This document shows positions 1-6,969 of a DNA stretch of 25,571 nt, piece by piece. The position numbers were made by a program, and so were the translations under genes. Position 1 is the first letter of the stretch; every line of letters starts with the position of its first letter. Below the pieces are notes generated by a model that was not told the origin of the DNA, searched no databases, and was given only the letters and a program-made list of their open reading frames with translations. Source of the DNA: an uncultured Lachnospiraceae bacterium (GTDB lineage: Bacteria; Bacillota; Clostridia; Lachnospirales; Lachnospiraceae); contig CAJUHN010000019.1 in NCBI GenBank assembly GCA_910585935.1, forward strand, positions 1 through 25,571, given 5' to 3'.

Positions 1-110
1 CTCCTTACAGAGCTGCTCATTAAGTACCAACGTCTTCCAAGGGGTTTCTTTTGGAATCATTCCTTCTCTTAAGCTAGTTTATTGGTTTTTCTAATTTTTG
101 AAAAGTGAGT
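1..110 (-). repeat. Dispersed structured repeat, copy A (cut by window start)
   Basis: Read on the - strand, this begins with the conserved left flank (ACTCACTTTTCAAAAA, 96-110), then AACTAGCTTA, the left arm of the outer stem, and the conserved core GAAACCCCTTGGAAGACG and TTGGTACTTAATGAGC. The right half lies outside the window. The apical stem begins as GCAGCTC and continues into GGAG before the cut. The AACTAGCTTA start and the GAAACC variant make it closest to copy B at 1971-2128, which lies in the opposite orientation. Confidence 0.85.
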
Positions 111-128
111 TTGTCGCCCTCGTATGAA

Positions 129-157
129 TTGAATTTTGTTAAGATTTGTGTTATGAT
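129..157 (+). promoter_or_regulatory. Candidate sigma-A promoter for the deaminase/Nudix pair
   Basis: TTGAAT (129-134) and TATGAT (152-157) are separated by exactly 17 bases, close to the vegetative consensus. The -10 ends about 90 bases before the ATG at 248. No other good match was seen between repeat copy A and the gene. Confidence 0.55.
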
Positions 158-247
158 GAAATTTATGTAAAATATGATAGGAGTTTTTAAAAAGTTACAC
201 TTGCCTCAAGTGTGTGATGGGGAAGTAGAATTTAAAGGAGAGAAAAA

Positions 248-661
248 ATGAAAGAAGATATTTGGGATAAATTATATCATGAAGCAAAAAAAGTACAAAA
301 TGCTCGTATCATTTCGCCTTTTATTGAAGCAGGCGGTGTTGCAGCCGCATTAATTACAAAAGCAGGAAATATCTATGTTGGGGTATGTATTGATACAGAT
401 TGTACCCTTGGAATGTGTGCGGAAAGAAATGCGATTGCAAATATGATAACAAATGGAGAAAGTCAGATTGACAAAATTTTAGCTGTAATGCCAGATGGCA
501 AGGTCGGCTCTCCCTGTGGAGTTTGTCGTGAATATATGATGCAGCTTGATAAAGATAGCGGAGAAATCGAAATTCTGCTCGATTTGGAAAGCAAAAGAAC
601 CATACTTTTAAAAGACCTTCTTCCAGATTGGTGGGGCTATAACAAATTTCAAAATAATTAA
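248..661 (+). CDS. Cytidine/blasticidin-type deaminase family protein
   Basis: This 137-residue protein has the zinc-dependent cytidine deaminase fold signature: CAERNA at residues 57-62, with Cys57 as zinc ligand and Glu59 as proton shuttle, and PCGVC at 89-93 carrying the other two cysteine ligands. The length fits small homotetrameric cytidine deaminases. The family hydrolyses the amino group of cytidine or a related base. I cannot tell free cytidine deaminase from a blasticidin-S deaminase-like or other nucleoside deaminase, because the rest of the sequence is divergent. The ATG is preceded by AAAGGAGAG at good spacing. A Nudix hydrolase gene starts 42 bases downstream on the same strand, so the two may form a nucleotide-salvage or detoxification pair. 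This pair is + strand in a mostly - strand region and sits between inverted repeat copies, suggesting an accessory insert. Confidence 0.85.
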   Translation: MKEDIWDKLYHEAKKVQNARIISPFIEAGGVAAALITKAGNIYVGVCIDTDCTLGMCAERNAIANMITNGESQIDKILAVMPDGKVGSPCGVCREYMMQLDKDSGEIEILLDLESKRTILLKDLLPDWWGYNKFQNN

Positions 662-703
662 TCTTTAAAATATCAGCAAAAAAAGGAGAGATTATAAAAT
701 TTT

Positions 704-1243
704 ATGAATAATAAATTTCCAAAACAACTTGATAGAAAAATAATATATGAAAGTGACTGGATTTGCCTATATTCCGACAAAGTAGAAATGCCAGACGGAC
801 ATATTATTGATACTTATCATAAACTTCATTATCCTCATGAATCTTCCTGTATAGTCATTATAAATAATAAAGAAGAAATATTGATGATTCAATCTAAACG
901 CTATATAACCTCCAAACTTGAATGGGAGATTCCAGCCGGAAGGATTGAAAACAATGAAACACCAGAAGAAACGGCAAAAAGGGAATGTTTAGAAGAAACA
1001 GGATGCACCTTGAAAGATTTGACATATTTATGCTGCCAAAATCCAAACAATGGAATGTCTGATTTGAAACTTCATGTTTTTGGTGCTAAAGTGGAAAATG
1101 AGATTTCTATATTTGATGAAAATGAAGTTCAAATAAAAAGGTGGATACCTAAAGATAAAGTTTTAGATATGATAAAAAGCAATGAAATTGAATGTGGCAT
1201 TTCCATACTAGCCTTGCTCTATGCTATAAACTTTTATATATAG
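704..1243 (+). CDS. Nudix hydrolase (ADP-ribose pyrophosphatase-like)
   Basis: This 179-residue protein contains a complete Nudix box from Gly79 to Cys101 (G-x5-E-x7-R-E-x2-E-E-x-G), including the catalytic REcLEE helix that binds Mg2+. The layout, with a Nudix box near the middle after a YITSKLEWEIPAGR strand, resembles the ADP-ribose/NDP-sugar pyrophosphatase branch, which cleaves a nucleoside diphosphate linked to X into NMP and X-phosphate. The exact substrate cannot be read from sequence. The only ribosome site is AAGGAGAG at 683-690, about 13 bases before the ATG at 704. That is longer than usual, but an in-frame TAA at 695 rules out an earlier start. It follows the deaminase gene closely and is probably co-transcribed with it. 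Confidence 0.85.
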   Translation: MNNKFPKQLDRKIIYESDWICLYSDKVEMPDGHIIDTYHKLHYPHESSCIVIINNKEEILMIQSKRYITSKLEWEIPAGRIENNETPEETAKRECLEETGCTLKDLTYLCCQNPNNGMSDLKLHVFGAKVENEISIFDENEVQIKRWIPKDKVLDMIKSNEIECGISILALLYAINFYI

Positions 1244-1347
1244 TTTTTTTATAATCAATAGATGAAAAATTTTGGACAGTAAGATATAATTATACAGAAA
1301 TATTTTACTAAAATCGTATATTTAAAGAAATAAATTTTTATTTATTG

Positions 1348-1383
1348 AGTAGCTGCCTATAATATGTTAGATAGACAGCTACT
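1348..1383 (-). terminator. Hairpin after the coiled-coil gene
   Basis: Arms 1348-1358 and 1373-1383 (AGTAGCTGCCT against AGACAGCTACT) form an 11-bp stem with one G-T pair and a 14-base loop. On the - strand it follows the stop at 1393 and leads into an AT-rich tail (CAATAAATAAAAATTT) rather than a clean U-run. It could also serve the Nudix gene on the + strand. The stem is clear; termination is inference. Confidence 0.4.
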
Positions 1384-1392
1384 AATGATTTA

Positions 1393-1734
1393 TTATCTTG
1401 GAATTAATTCATTCTGTTGTAAAACTTCTATGATCGTTTCAGTTTCATCATTTAATTTATGTATATCTTTTCTAATATTTCTTTCCGCTTGTTTCACATC
1501 TAATGATAAATTATTAAGCTTTTCATGTGTTCTTGTCTGCTTTAATTCTAATATTTCTAGTTTTTCATATGTCATGTTTTGTTTCACTTCTAAAATTTCC
1601 ACTTTGTTGCTTAAAATTTTCATATTTTCTTTTAAACTTCCTACATCTGATTTTAAGCCTTCCACATCTTCTTTTATTGGCTGCAGCTTTTCATCTAATA
1701 TTTCAGATATCGCCTTTAATAATTCATTATCCAT
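1393..1734 (-). CDS. Small coiled-coil protein, function unknown
   Basis: This 113-residue, charged, cysteine-free protein is predicted to be almost entirely helical. Heptad-like spacing of Leu, Ile and Val runs from about residue 15 to 105, with two similar segments (ILEVKQNMTYEKLE and ILELKQTRTHEKLN, about residues 48-75) that look like an internal duplication. It ends VLQQNELIPR. Small proteins of this shape are frequent in clostridial accessory DNA, but I know of no assigned function. AAAAGGGGAT precedes the ATG, and a good promoter lies just upstream. It has no signal peptide or membrane segment. It stands alone on the - strand, back to back with repeat copy B. A structural or scaffolding role is only a guess. 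Confidence 0.7.
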   Translation of the reverse strand: MDNELLKAISEILDEKLQPIKEDVEGLKSDVGSLKENMKILSNKVEILEVKQNMTYEKLEILELKQTRTHEKLNNLSLDVKQAERNIRKDIHKLNDETETIIEVLQQNELIPR

Positions 1735-1773
1735 AAAAAATCCCCTTTTCTTTTTATCAATTTGTATAGAAAA

Positions 1774-1802
1774 ATTATATCATATATAAGTTATAAAGTC
1801 TA
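1774..1802 (-). promoter_or_regulatory. Candidate sigma-A promoter for the coiled-coil gene
   Basis: On the - strand, TAGACT (1797-1802), a 17-base spacer and a perfect TATAAT (1774-1779) lie 40 bases upstream of the ATG at 1734. The -35 matches consensus at 4 of 6 positions. Confidence 0.55.
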
Positions 1803-1970
1803 TTTACTTTTCTCTAATAATCTAATTTCACATTATGGTAAATAATATCATAACAATACAAATAGATTCACTTATACAACTATCACACCTTTTAAGCTAA
1901 ATGATAAAAAAATTTATTTCCATTCACAAGATAAAAAAGCATCTCGAAAAAACCAGATTATCATGATAAA

Positions 1971-2128
1971 CTAGCTTAGGGCAAGGGACTATTCCGAAAG
2001 AAACCCCTTGGAAGACGTTGGTACTTAATGAGCAAACCCACAGGTAGTGGGATTTGCGAATTTAGTACCGCTACGTCTGGAACGGAGCGAGAGCGCGGTT
2101 TCGTTGGAATAGTCCCTTGCCCTAAGCG
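1971..2128 (+). repeat. Dispersed structured repeat, copy B (full)
   Basis: Outer arms 1974-1995 and 2106-2127 form a perfect 22-bp inverted repeat. Nested inside are GAAACC (2000-2005) with GGTTTC (2097-2102); AGACGT with ACGTCT; GGTACT with AGTACC; and an apical stem GCAAACCCAC with GTGGGATTTGC (one bulged A). On the 3' side GC-GAGA-GC gives a GNRA-type tetraloop. The gap from 1735 to 2234 otherwise holds only the promoter of the neighbouring gene and a terminator. Confidence 0.9.
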
Positions 2129-2167
2129 AACCTCCCACGAATCTGTTCCTCTCTTCTATTCTATCTA

Positions 2168-2212
2168 TTTAAAATAGAGTGCAAATTTTTTTCTTCCAAA
2201 AATTCACACTCC
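2168..2212 (-). terminator. Terminator hairpin after the 68-residue gene
   Basis: Arms 2177-2190 and 2198-2211 (GAGTGCAAATTTTT against AAAAATTCACACTC) make a 14-bp stem with two G-T pairs and a 7-base loop. On the - strand it is followed by TATTTT, 24 bases after the stop at 2235. Confidence 0.55.
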
Positions 2213-2234
2213 ATTTCCTCTCATAACATCTTAC

Positions 2235-2441
2235 TTATCTATTTTCTTCATAAAAATCCACAAATGCTTCTACATCTGCCCTAGAACGAAATTCATTCCT
2301 TCTTAATAAAACTTCTTCTTTTATATCTCCCTCTAAATTCATAATATAATCATCCATTGTTTCATCTTGAAAGGAAAATCCATAGACAGAAGGAAATAAT
2401 AATTCTGAATATCCATTCTTATAAGGATCATGATAATCCAT
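2235..2441 (-). CDS. Small acidic hypothetical protein
   Basis: This 68-residue acidic protein is rich in Asp, Glu, Tyr and Phe, with an N-terminal MDYHDPYKNGY segment and a C-terminal helix-like stretch (RRNEFRSRADVEAFVDFYEE). I do not recognise it. It has no signal peptide or transmembrane segment. Support for a real gene comes from the strong purine-rich ribosome site GGTGGTGGAG just before the ATG, the compact spacing behind hisZ (120 bases), and a hairpin terminator right after the stop. It lies where hisG might be expected after hisZ, but shows no similarity to ATP phosphoribosyltransferase. Confidence 0.6.
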   Translation of the reverse strand: MDYHDPYKNGYSELLFPSVYGFSFQDETMDDYIMNLEGDIKEEVLLRRNEFRSRADVEAFVDFYEENR

Positions 2442-2561
2442 TTCTCCACCACCCTTTTCTAATCATAACATTAATATACAAGGCTAGTGTCTGTGAAAAA
2501 AACGGATCTATACAAATAGTTTTTAACAGATTTAACAGATTATTCTTTTTTTGTCTTATAT

Positions 2562-3773
2562 TTAAAAGTTTTTTTCTTCTACTTTTCCATTTTTCACTTC
2601 ATAAACCGTATGAATCCCATTTTTCTTCGCATACTCAAGATAATCTTCCCAATTATTTCCTACTTGTTTTCTTAACAACACTACTTTTTTTCCTTCTCCC
2701 CTTAACTGTTCCGCTAATAAAATCCCTTGTTTTCTATCTTCTAATTCATATAATACCAAAATCGTATCCTCTTTTATTGGCACTTTAATTTTCTGTCTGG
2801 ATAAAGCTAATAAAAGCTGATCTAGATTGATCGCGAAGCCAATAGAAGGTGCATCTTTTCCAAACTGTTTTAATAAATTATTATATCTTCCTCCCGTCAC
2901 AATCATATCACCTGTTCCATAAGTATAACCTTTAAATAAAATACCGGTATAATATTTATATCTTCCTAACATTCCTAATTCAAAAGAAATATACTTTTCC
3001 AGACCATATAACTCTAAAATATGATATATCTTCTCCAATCTTTCTATTGCTTTTTGTGCTAATTTATTTTCTGTCAGGGCGCGAGCTTGTGATAATTTTT
3101 CTACAGAACCAAATAATTCCTGCAATTTTAAAAAAGTAGCGATTTTTTCTTTGGAAATATTCTCCCCTTCTAACAATTCTTCTACTCCAAAATAATTTTT
3201 ATTTTCAATTAATTCCCGTAATTTCCATTCTATTTCTTCTTCGATATCTGCTTCTTCTATAAGCCCTCGAAAGAAATCTGCCTCTCCTAATTCCACTTGA
3301 AATTCCGTCAACCCAGACGCTAACAGGCAACGAATAATCACCGCTATCATTTCTCCATCAGCATCTGCTGTTTCATCTCCAATTAATTCACATCCTAATT
3401 GTGTACACTCTTTCATTCTCCCTTGATAACTGGAATTATTGATAAAAGTATTTCCTATATAACAAAAACGAAGCGGCATTTCCTCGTCCATATAGTATTT
3501 TGCAGCCGAACGTGCGATAGAAGGGGTGATATCAGGACGGAGCACTAATGTATTTCCTTCTCTATCAAAAAATTTATACATTTCTTTAGAGATGACACTT
3601 CCTCGTTCCTTGCCAAAAACATCAAAAAATTCAAACATAGGAGTTTGAATATCTTGATAACCATACTGTTTTAAAACATGATGTAATTTCTCCTGCAGCA
3701 CTAATTTCCTTTCACATTCTTCATTATAAATATCCCGAACTCCCTCTGGTGTATGTAATAACTGATTTTTCAT
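2562..3773 (-). CDS. hisZ: ATP phosphoribosyltransferase regulatory subunit HisZ
   Basis: This 403-residue protein is a class II aminoacyl-tRNA synthetase-like paralogue of HisRS. The start is PEGVRDIY (residues 9-16); motif 2 and the ATP/histidine pocket region is LVLRPDITPSIARSAAKYY (76-94), the form typical of HisZ rather than HisS; and a motif 3-like stretch TGGRYNNLL and SIGFAINLDQLL lies near residues 290-325. HisZ does not charge tRNA. It pairs with the short form of HisG to make the first enzyme of histidine biosynthesis and confers histidine feedback. The length fits HisZ, with a reduced C-terminal domain. GGAGGAAAATC precedes the ATG. hisG is usually the next gene but is not in this window, so its partner must be encoded elsewhere. 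A diverged HisRS is the alternative, less likely. Confidence 0.88.
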   Translation of the reverse strand: MKNQLLHTPEGVRDIYNEECERKLVLQEKLHHVLKQYGYQDIQTPMFEFFDVFGKERGSVISKEMYKFFDREGNTLVLRPDITPSIARSAAKYYMDEEMPLRFCYIGNTFINNSSYQGRMKECTQLGCELIGDETADADGEMIAVIIRCLLASGLTEFQVELGEADFFRGLIEEADIEEEIEWKLRELIENKNYFGVEELLEGENISKEKIATFLKLQELFGSVEKLSQARALTENKLAQKAIERLEKIYHILELYGLEKYISFELGMLGRYKYYTGILFKGYTYGTGDMIVTGGRYNNLLKQFGKDAPSIGFAINLDQLLLALSRQKIKVPIKEDTILVLYELEDRKQGILLAEQLRGEGKKVVLLRKQVGNNWEDYLEYAKKNGIHTVYEVKNGKVEEKNF

Positions 3774-3860
3774 GATTTTCCTCCATTTTTATCCTATCAA
3801 ATTCCTAGACTCATAATATTTTATTACGTTAAAGTGATACTATATCATAACAACTATCAA

Positions 3861-3889
3861 ATTATAGCTTTTCTCTTTTTTTCTGTCAA
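3861..3889 (-). promoter_or_regulatory. Perfect-consensus promoter for hisZ
   Basis: On the - strand, TTGACA (3884-3889), a 17-base spacer and TATAAT (3861-3866) match the sigma-A consensus at all 12 positions. The -35 overlaps the TGA stop codon of recU. About 14 bases downstream of the -10 lies a short inverted repeat, TGATA-N3-TATCA (3835-3847), a possible operator. The leader before hisZ is about 80 bases. Confidence 0.8.
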
Positions 3890-4443
3890 TGGATCACTTT
3901 TTTATCCTTTTCCTCTCTTTCTAATAAATCTTTCTGTATCAGAGGCAAATAATGAACGAATGCCATACCGTCCTGATGAATTTGATATTCTTTTTCTATT
4001 TCTGAAAATAAGAAACTTTTTCTTCCTCCCTGTTCTGCCCTATCATAAAAAATGAGTAATTTAGCAAGTGATAAATAATACATTTCATTTCTATTCGTAT
4101 AAAAAAGCAGAAAAAAAGAAATACCCCCCTGTTTTTCAAAATCTTTCATAAATGCCACTTGATGTTGATGAATATTCGCTAGTGGAAATGTATCTGTATG
4201 ACATTCTTTCGCATCAAAACAAACAGGGATTCCTTGTACTGCTCCGATATAATCTACAGTACTTTTTTGATCAAAATAAGCTAATGTGATATGCCTGGTT
4301 TCTTTTTCAATCTGTATGGGTTTAATAGGAGTAGGAATTTTTTGTATTAATGCTAATCCTTTTTTTTGATAAATTTCATTTGTACTGTTTATCATCTCTT
4401 CTAAAGTAGAACCTCTTAATCCTCTAGAATTCCATGTTGCCAT
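3886..4443 (-). CDS. recU: Holliday junction resolvase RecU
   Basis: This 185-residue protein matches RecU, the Firmicutes Holliday-junction-cleaving nuclease of recombination and chromosome segregation. Recognisable blocks are WNSRGLRGSTLEEMIN (4-19), the KIPTPI segment (35-40), KSTVDYIG (60-67) with the catalytic Asp, and FDAKE (76-80) with the Asp/Glu/Lys of the PD-(D/E)xK-like centre, then FPLANIHQHQ (86-95), also typical. The ATG overlaps the end of the pseudouridine synthase gene by 28 bases. The start is supported by AAGGAGAAGG immediately before it and by the family-typical MATWNSRG N-terminus. It is shorter than Bacillus RecU (about 200 residues), lacking part of the N-terminal tail. 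It is co-transcribed with the RluA-type gene, and its stop codon forms part of the hisZ promoter. Confidence 0.93.
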   Translation of the reverse strand: MATWNSRGLRGSTLEEMINSTNEIYQKKGLALIQKIPTPIKPIQIEKETRHITLAYFDQKSTVDYIGAVQGIPVCFDAKECHTDTFPLANIHQHQVAFMKDFEKQGGISFFLLFYTNRNEMYYLSLAKLLIFYDRAEQGGRKSFLFSEIEKEYQIHQDGMAFVHYLPLIQKDLLEREEKDKKVIH

Positions 4444-5408
4444 AATCCTTCTCCTTCTAACACTATCTTAAAATTTTCTGGCAAAGGCGCATAAAATGTT
4501 CTATTCGATAAATAAGAAAGACATCCTGTTATATCTGGCATAACAAATTGATAAGAATGAAGTAATTGACTTTTCAGGTGATATTTTTCCTGAAATTTTT
4601 GATTACTTTTTAATTCTCCATATTTTCCATCTCCAATAATCGGATGCCCGATAGACGCTAAATGCGCTCTTATTTGATGAGAACGCCCTGTAATTAACTT
4701 CACCTTTAACAAAGTCACCTCTCTATTACAAGCGAGAGGGATATATTGTGTTTTAATTGGTAAGTCTTTTTCAGAGGAAGAAGTTTCTTTAATGATTACC
4801 TGATTTCTTTCCCCCTCTTTTGTTAAATATCCCTCTAAAAATGCCCCTCTTTCTATTTTCCCCTTTACCAGACATAAATAAAACTTACTTGCAGACCTCT
4901 CTTTTAATATTCTCGACATCTCCTGCAAACCCACTACCGTTTTTCCAGCTATCACGATTCCACTCGTATTTCTGTCCAAACGATTGCAAACAGAAGGACG
5001 ACATAGAGAAAAATCACTCCCTTTTTCTTCCAAATAAGATAATATCATCTCTACTAAAGAAATATCCGTTTCTTTCGCCTTTTGAGATAGAACGCCTGCA
5101 GGTTTATTAATGAATAAAATATGCTCATCTTCATAGATGATGTTCAAAGCCTTCTTTCTGTTCTTTCCTTCTTTTCCCATCATAATTGGCTTAGAAAACT
5201 TCTCTATCGTTTCTTTTGCCAAAAATAACTTCACCTCATCTCCCTCTTTTAACTTTTCATTTCCCTCCGCTTTTTTTTCATTCAATACAATATTCTTCTT
5301 TCTGAGCATTTTATAAATAAAACTTTTTGGCGCTGAATTTAGATATTTACTCAATAACTTATCTAACCTCTGTCCCGCTTCCCTTTGTGTTATAGATATC
5401 ACCTGCAT
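4416..5408 (-). CDS. RluA-family pseudouridine synthase (RluC/RluD type)
   Basis: This 330-residue protein has an N-terminal S4 RNA-binding domain (about residues 12-62, QRLDKLLSKYL onward) and a pseudouridine synthase domain with the catalytic motif CNRLDRNTSG (141-150), where Asp145 is the nucleophile. A further family block is GRSHQIRAHLASIGHPIIGDGKYG in the C-terminal half. RluA-family enzymes isomerise uridine to pseudouridine in 23S rRNA or tRNA; the S4 domain points to the RluC/RluD group, but the target site cannot be assigned. GGGAGATAGG lies before the ATG. It overlaps recU by 28 bases downstream and follows a two-TM protein gene by 47 bases. Confidence 0.92.
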   Translation of the reverse strand: MQVISITQREAGQRLDKLLSKYLNSAPKSFIYKMLRKKNIVLNEKKAEGNEKLKEGDEVKLFLAKETIEKFSKPIMMGKEGKNRKKALNIIYEDEHILFINKPAGVLSQKAKETDISLVEMILSYLEEKGSDFSLCRPSVCNRLDRNTSGIVIAGKTVVGLQEMSRILKERSASKFYLCLVKGKIERGAFLEGYLTKEGERNQVIIKETSSSEKDLPIKTQYIPLACNREVTLLKVKLITGRSHQIRAHLASIGHPIIGDGKYGELKSNQKFQEKYHLKSQLLHSYQFVMPDITGCLSYLSNRTFYAPLPENFKIVLEGEGLWQHGILED

Positions 5409-5455
5409 TTTACCTATCTCCCATTTCTTTTTTGCCTTCTAACTATTTCTTTTTA

Positions 5456-6043
5456 TCATATCGTCAAAGTAAGTAATAATTCTTTTATTCTGATATCCTT
5501 TTTGCTCTGCTTTTCATCAGGCACTATCTCCGCTAATGTCTTTACACGATTAAAAAACTGCTTTTTATCTTTAAAAATCTTTACATTCACTTTTACACCA
5601 TTCACCTGCAGATTATTTTCCAAAAACTTTTCCATATATTCTGTATGATACTTTTCATGATTAGTAAAACCACAAGCACTTCCATTATGTATTACCATAA
5701 AAGAAGTAGGAAATGGAAAGAATTTCTGATCGGTAGTAAAAACTAAATCCGTTAATACAATCATTTCTTTTACCATATCCTTTAACTTGTCATACTCTTC
5801 TTTTTTTTCTGAATGATAGGGCAAAAGAAAAAAGAAATTCACAGCAAATTTAGCAACTGGCAAAACTGTTAAAATAGAAATCACAGTCATAATATTATTC
5901 TTTGTTTTTGTCGCAAAATACCCAATGAAAAAAAGAACTGCCACTATACTAAATCCCAAAATCATCAAAACAGCCGACTGCCTTTTTTTATAATCCAGAT
6001 AACCATATTCCCCTTTTTCTACTTTTGTATTTTTCTTATTCAA
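5456..6043 (-). CDS. Two-transmembrane hypothetical protein
   Basis: This 195-residue protein of unknown function is predicted to have two membrane helices close together (about residues 24-44 and 51-74), leaving a short charged N-terminus and a cytoplasm-like C-terminal domain of about 115 residues (FTTDQKFFPFPTSFMVIHNGSACGF onward). The start codon is TTG at 6043 with AAAGGATGGG upstream. The next in-frame ATG (residue 27) would remove part of the first helix, so the TTG is preferred. It sits 71 bases after the SDR gene and 47 before the RluA-type gene, in the same direction. I know of no assigned role; its position suggests only co-expression. Confidence 0.7.
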   Translation of the reverse strand: MNKKNTKVEKGEYGYLDYKKRQSAVLMILGFSIVAVLFFIGYFATKTKNNIMTVISILTVLPVAKFAVNFFFLLPYHSEKKEEYDKLKDMVKEMIVLTDLVFTTDQKFFPFPTSFMVIHNGSACGFTNHEKYHTEYMEKFLENNLQVNGVKVNVKIFKDKKQFFNRVKTLAEIVPDEKQSKKDIRIKELLLTLTI

Positions 6044-6114
6044 ATCTACCCATCCTTTATTTTATCCATATTTTATATTTACAAAAAACTTTATCTTCTT
6101 TTTATTTCAAATGC

Positions 6115-6867
6115 TCAAACAATAAACTTCATCAACCATTCATGTGGAAGAACTTTGCATAAAATCCGAAAAGCTTTCATCATTCCCCCATAAACAGAAA
6201 CCGTTTTCCCCTTTAAAGAATCCCTCAATGCCTGTTCCACCACCTTAGCAGGATTTGCCATCATAATCTTCTTATAAAATGCCACTTCACCTGTCATCTG
6301 TGCTATATCAAAAAATTCTGTTCTAACTGGTCCGGGACATACTGCTGTGACAAAAATACCATTCTTTTTTACCTCTTCATGCAAAGCTCTAGAAAAGCTC
6401 AAAACATATGATTTAGTAGCAGCATAAACTGCAAATTTAGGCTGCGGCAAAAATGCAGCAGAAGACGCCAAATTTATAATTCTAGATTTCTTAGTCATAT
6501 AAGGCAATACTTCATAAGTCACAGAAGTTAGAGCCAAACAATTTAACTCTATCATACCAGAAATATCTTCCTCTGGAATATCCTCATATAATCCAATCTT
6601 CCCATATCCCGAACAATTTACTAACATTTTCACCTGTGGCTGTTTTTCCTTTAAAATTTCCCTTAACCTCAATCTCTGTTCTTTATCCGTCAAATCCATC
6701 TCCATCAAAACCAAAGGAATCTCTATTCTTTCCTTTAATTGCTCTAACCTCTCCTTTCTTCTAGCAATCACCCAAACTTCATCAATACACGTCAATTTCC
6801 TATCAATCAACTTTACAAACTCTCTTCCCATACCAGAAGAAGCACCTGTTATAATTGCAGCTTTCAT
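6115..6867 (-). CDS. Short-chain dehydrogenase/reductase (SDR)
   Basis: This 250-residue classical SDR has the Rossmann dinucleotide motif TGASSGMG (7-14), NCSGYG (84-89, the NAG-type motif), catalytic Asn109, Ser135/136, and Tyr148-x3-Lys152 in YAATK. PGPVRTEF follows at about 187-194. Arg residues after the second strand (ARRKER, 35-40) favour NADP(H). Members of this branch (YqjQ/DltE-like) are annotated as oxidoreductases of unknown substrate, so none is assigned. AGAGGTGG precedes the ATG. The gene heads a - strand run toward recU, and its likely promoter (6942-6969) uses the flank of repeat copy C. Confidence 0.9.
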   Translation of the reverse strand: MKAAIITGASSGMGREFVKLIDRKLTCIDEVWVIARRKERLEQLKERIEIPLVLMEMDLTDKEQRLRLREILKEKQPQVKMLVNCSGYGKIGLYEDIPEEDISGMIELNCLALTSVTYEVLPYMTKKSRIINLASSAAFLPQPKFAVYAATKSYVLSFSRALHEEVKKNGIFVTAVCPGPVRTEFFDIAQMTGEVAFYKKIMMANPAKVVEQALRDSLKGKTVSVYGGMMKAFRILCKVLPHEWLMKFIV

Positions 6868-6941
6868 ATAAATCCACCTCTCTTATCTTTCTTCTTATCT
6901 TTTTTTCTCATCTCTTTCTTCCTATTCCATCTACTCAATTT

Positions 6942-6969
6942 ATCATAAAACCAAAAACTCACTTTTCAA
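6942..6969 (-). promoter_or_regulatory. Candidate promoter for the SDR gene, -35 in repeat flank
   Basis: On the - strand, TTGAAA (6964-6969), a 16-base spacer and TATGAT (6942-6947) lie 74 bases before the ATG at 6867. The TTGAAA is the complement of the conserved CTTTTCAAAA flank shared by repeat copies A, C, D and F. Confidence 0.4.

Noticed and set aside
1364..1789. + strand open frame opposite the coiled-coil gene
   Set aside because: It is antisense to a gene with its own promoter and ribosome site, and its Ser/Phe/Leu-rich composition is that of the complement of an AT-rich coding region.
2357..2788. + strand open frame across the hisZ 3' end
   Set aside because: It is the complement of hisZ and the 68-residue gene, with low-complexity Phe/Leu/His content and no ribosome site.
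3774..3885. T-box or riboswitch leader before hisZ
   Set aside because: The leader is only about 80 bases, with no T-box core or terminator/antiterminator pair; only a short inverted repeat is seen.
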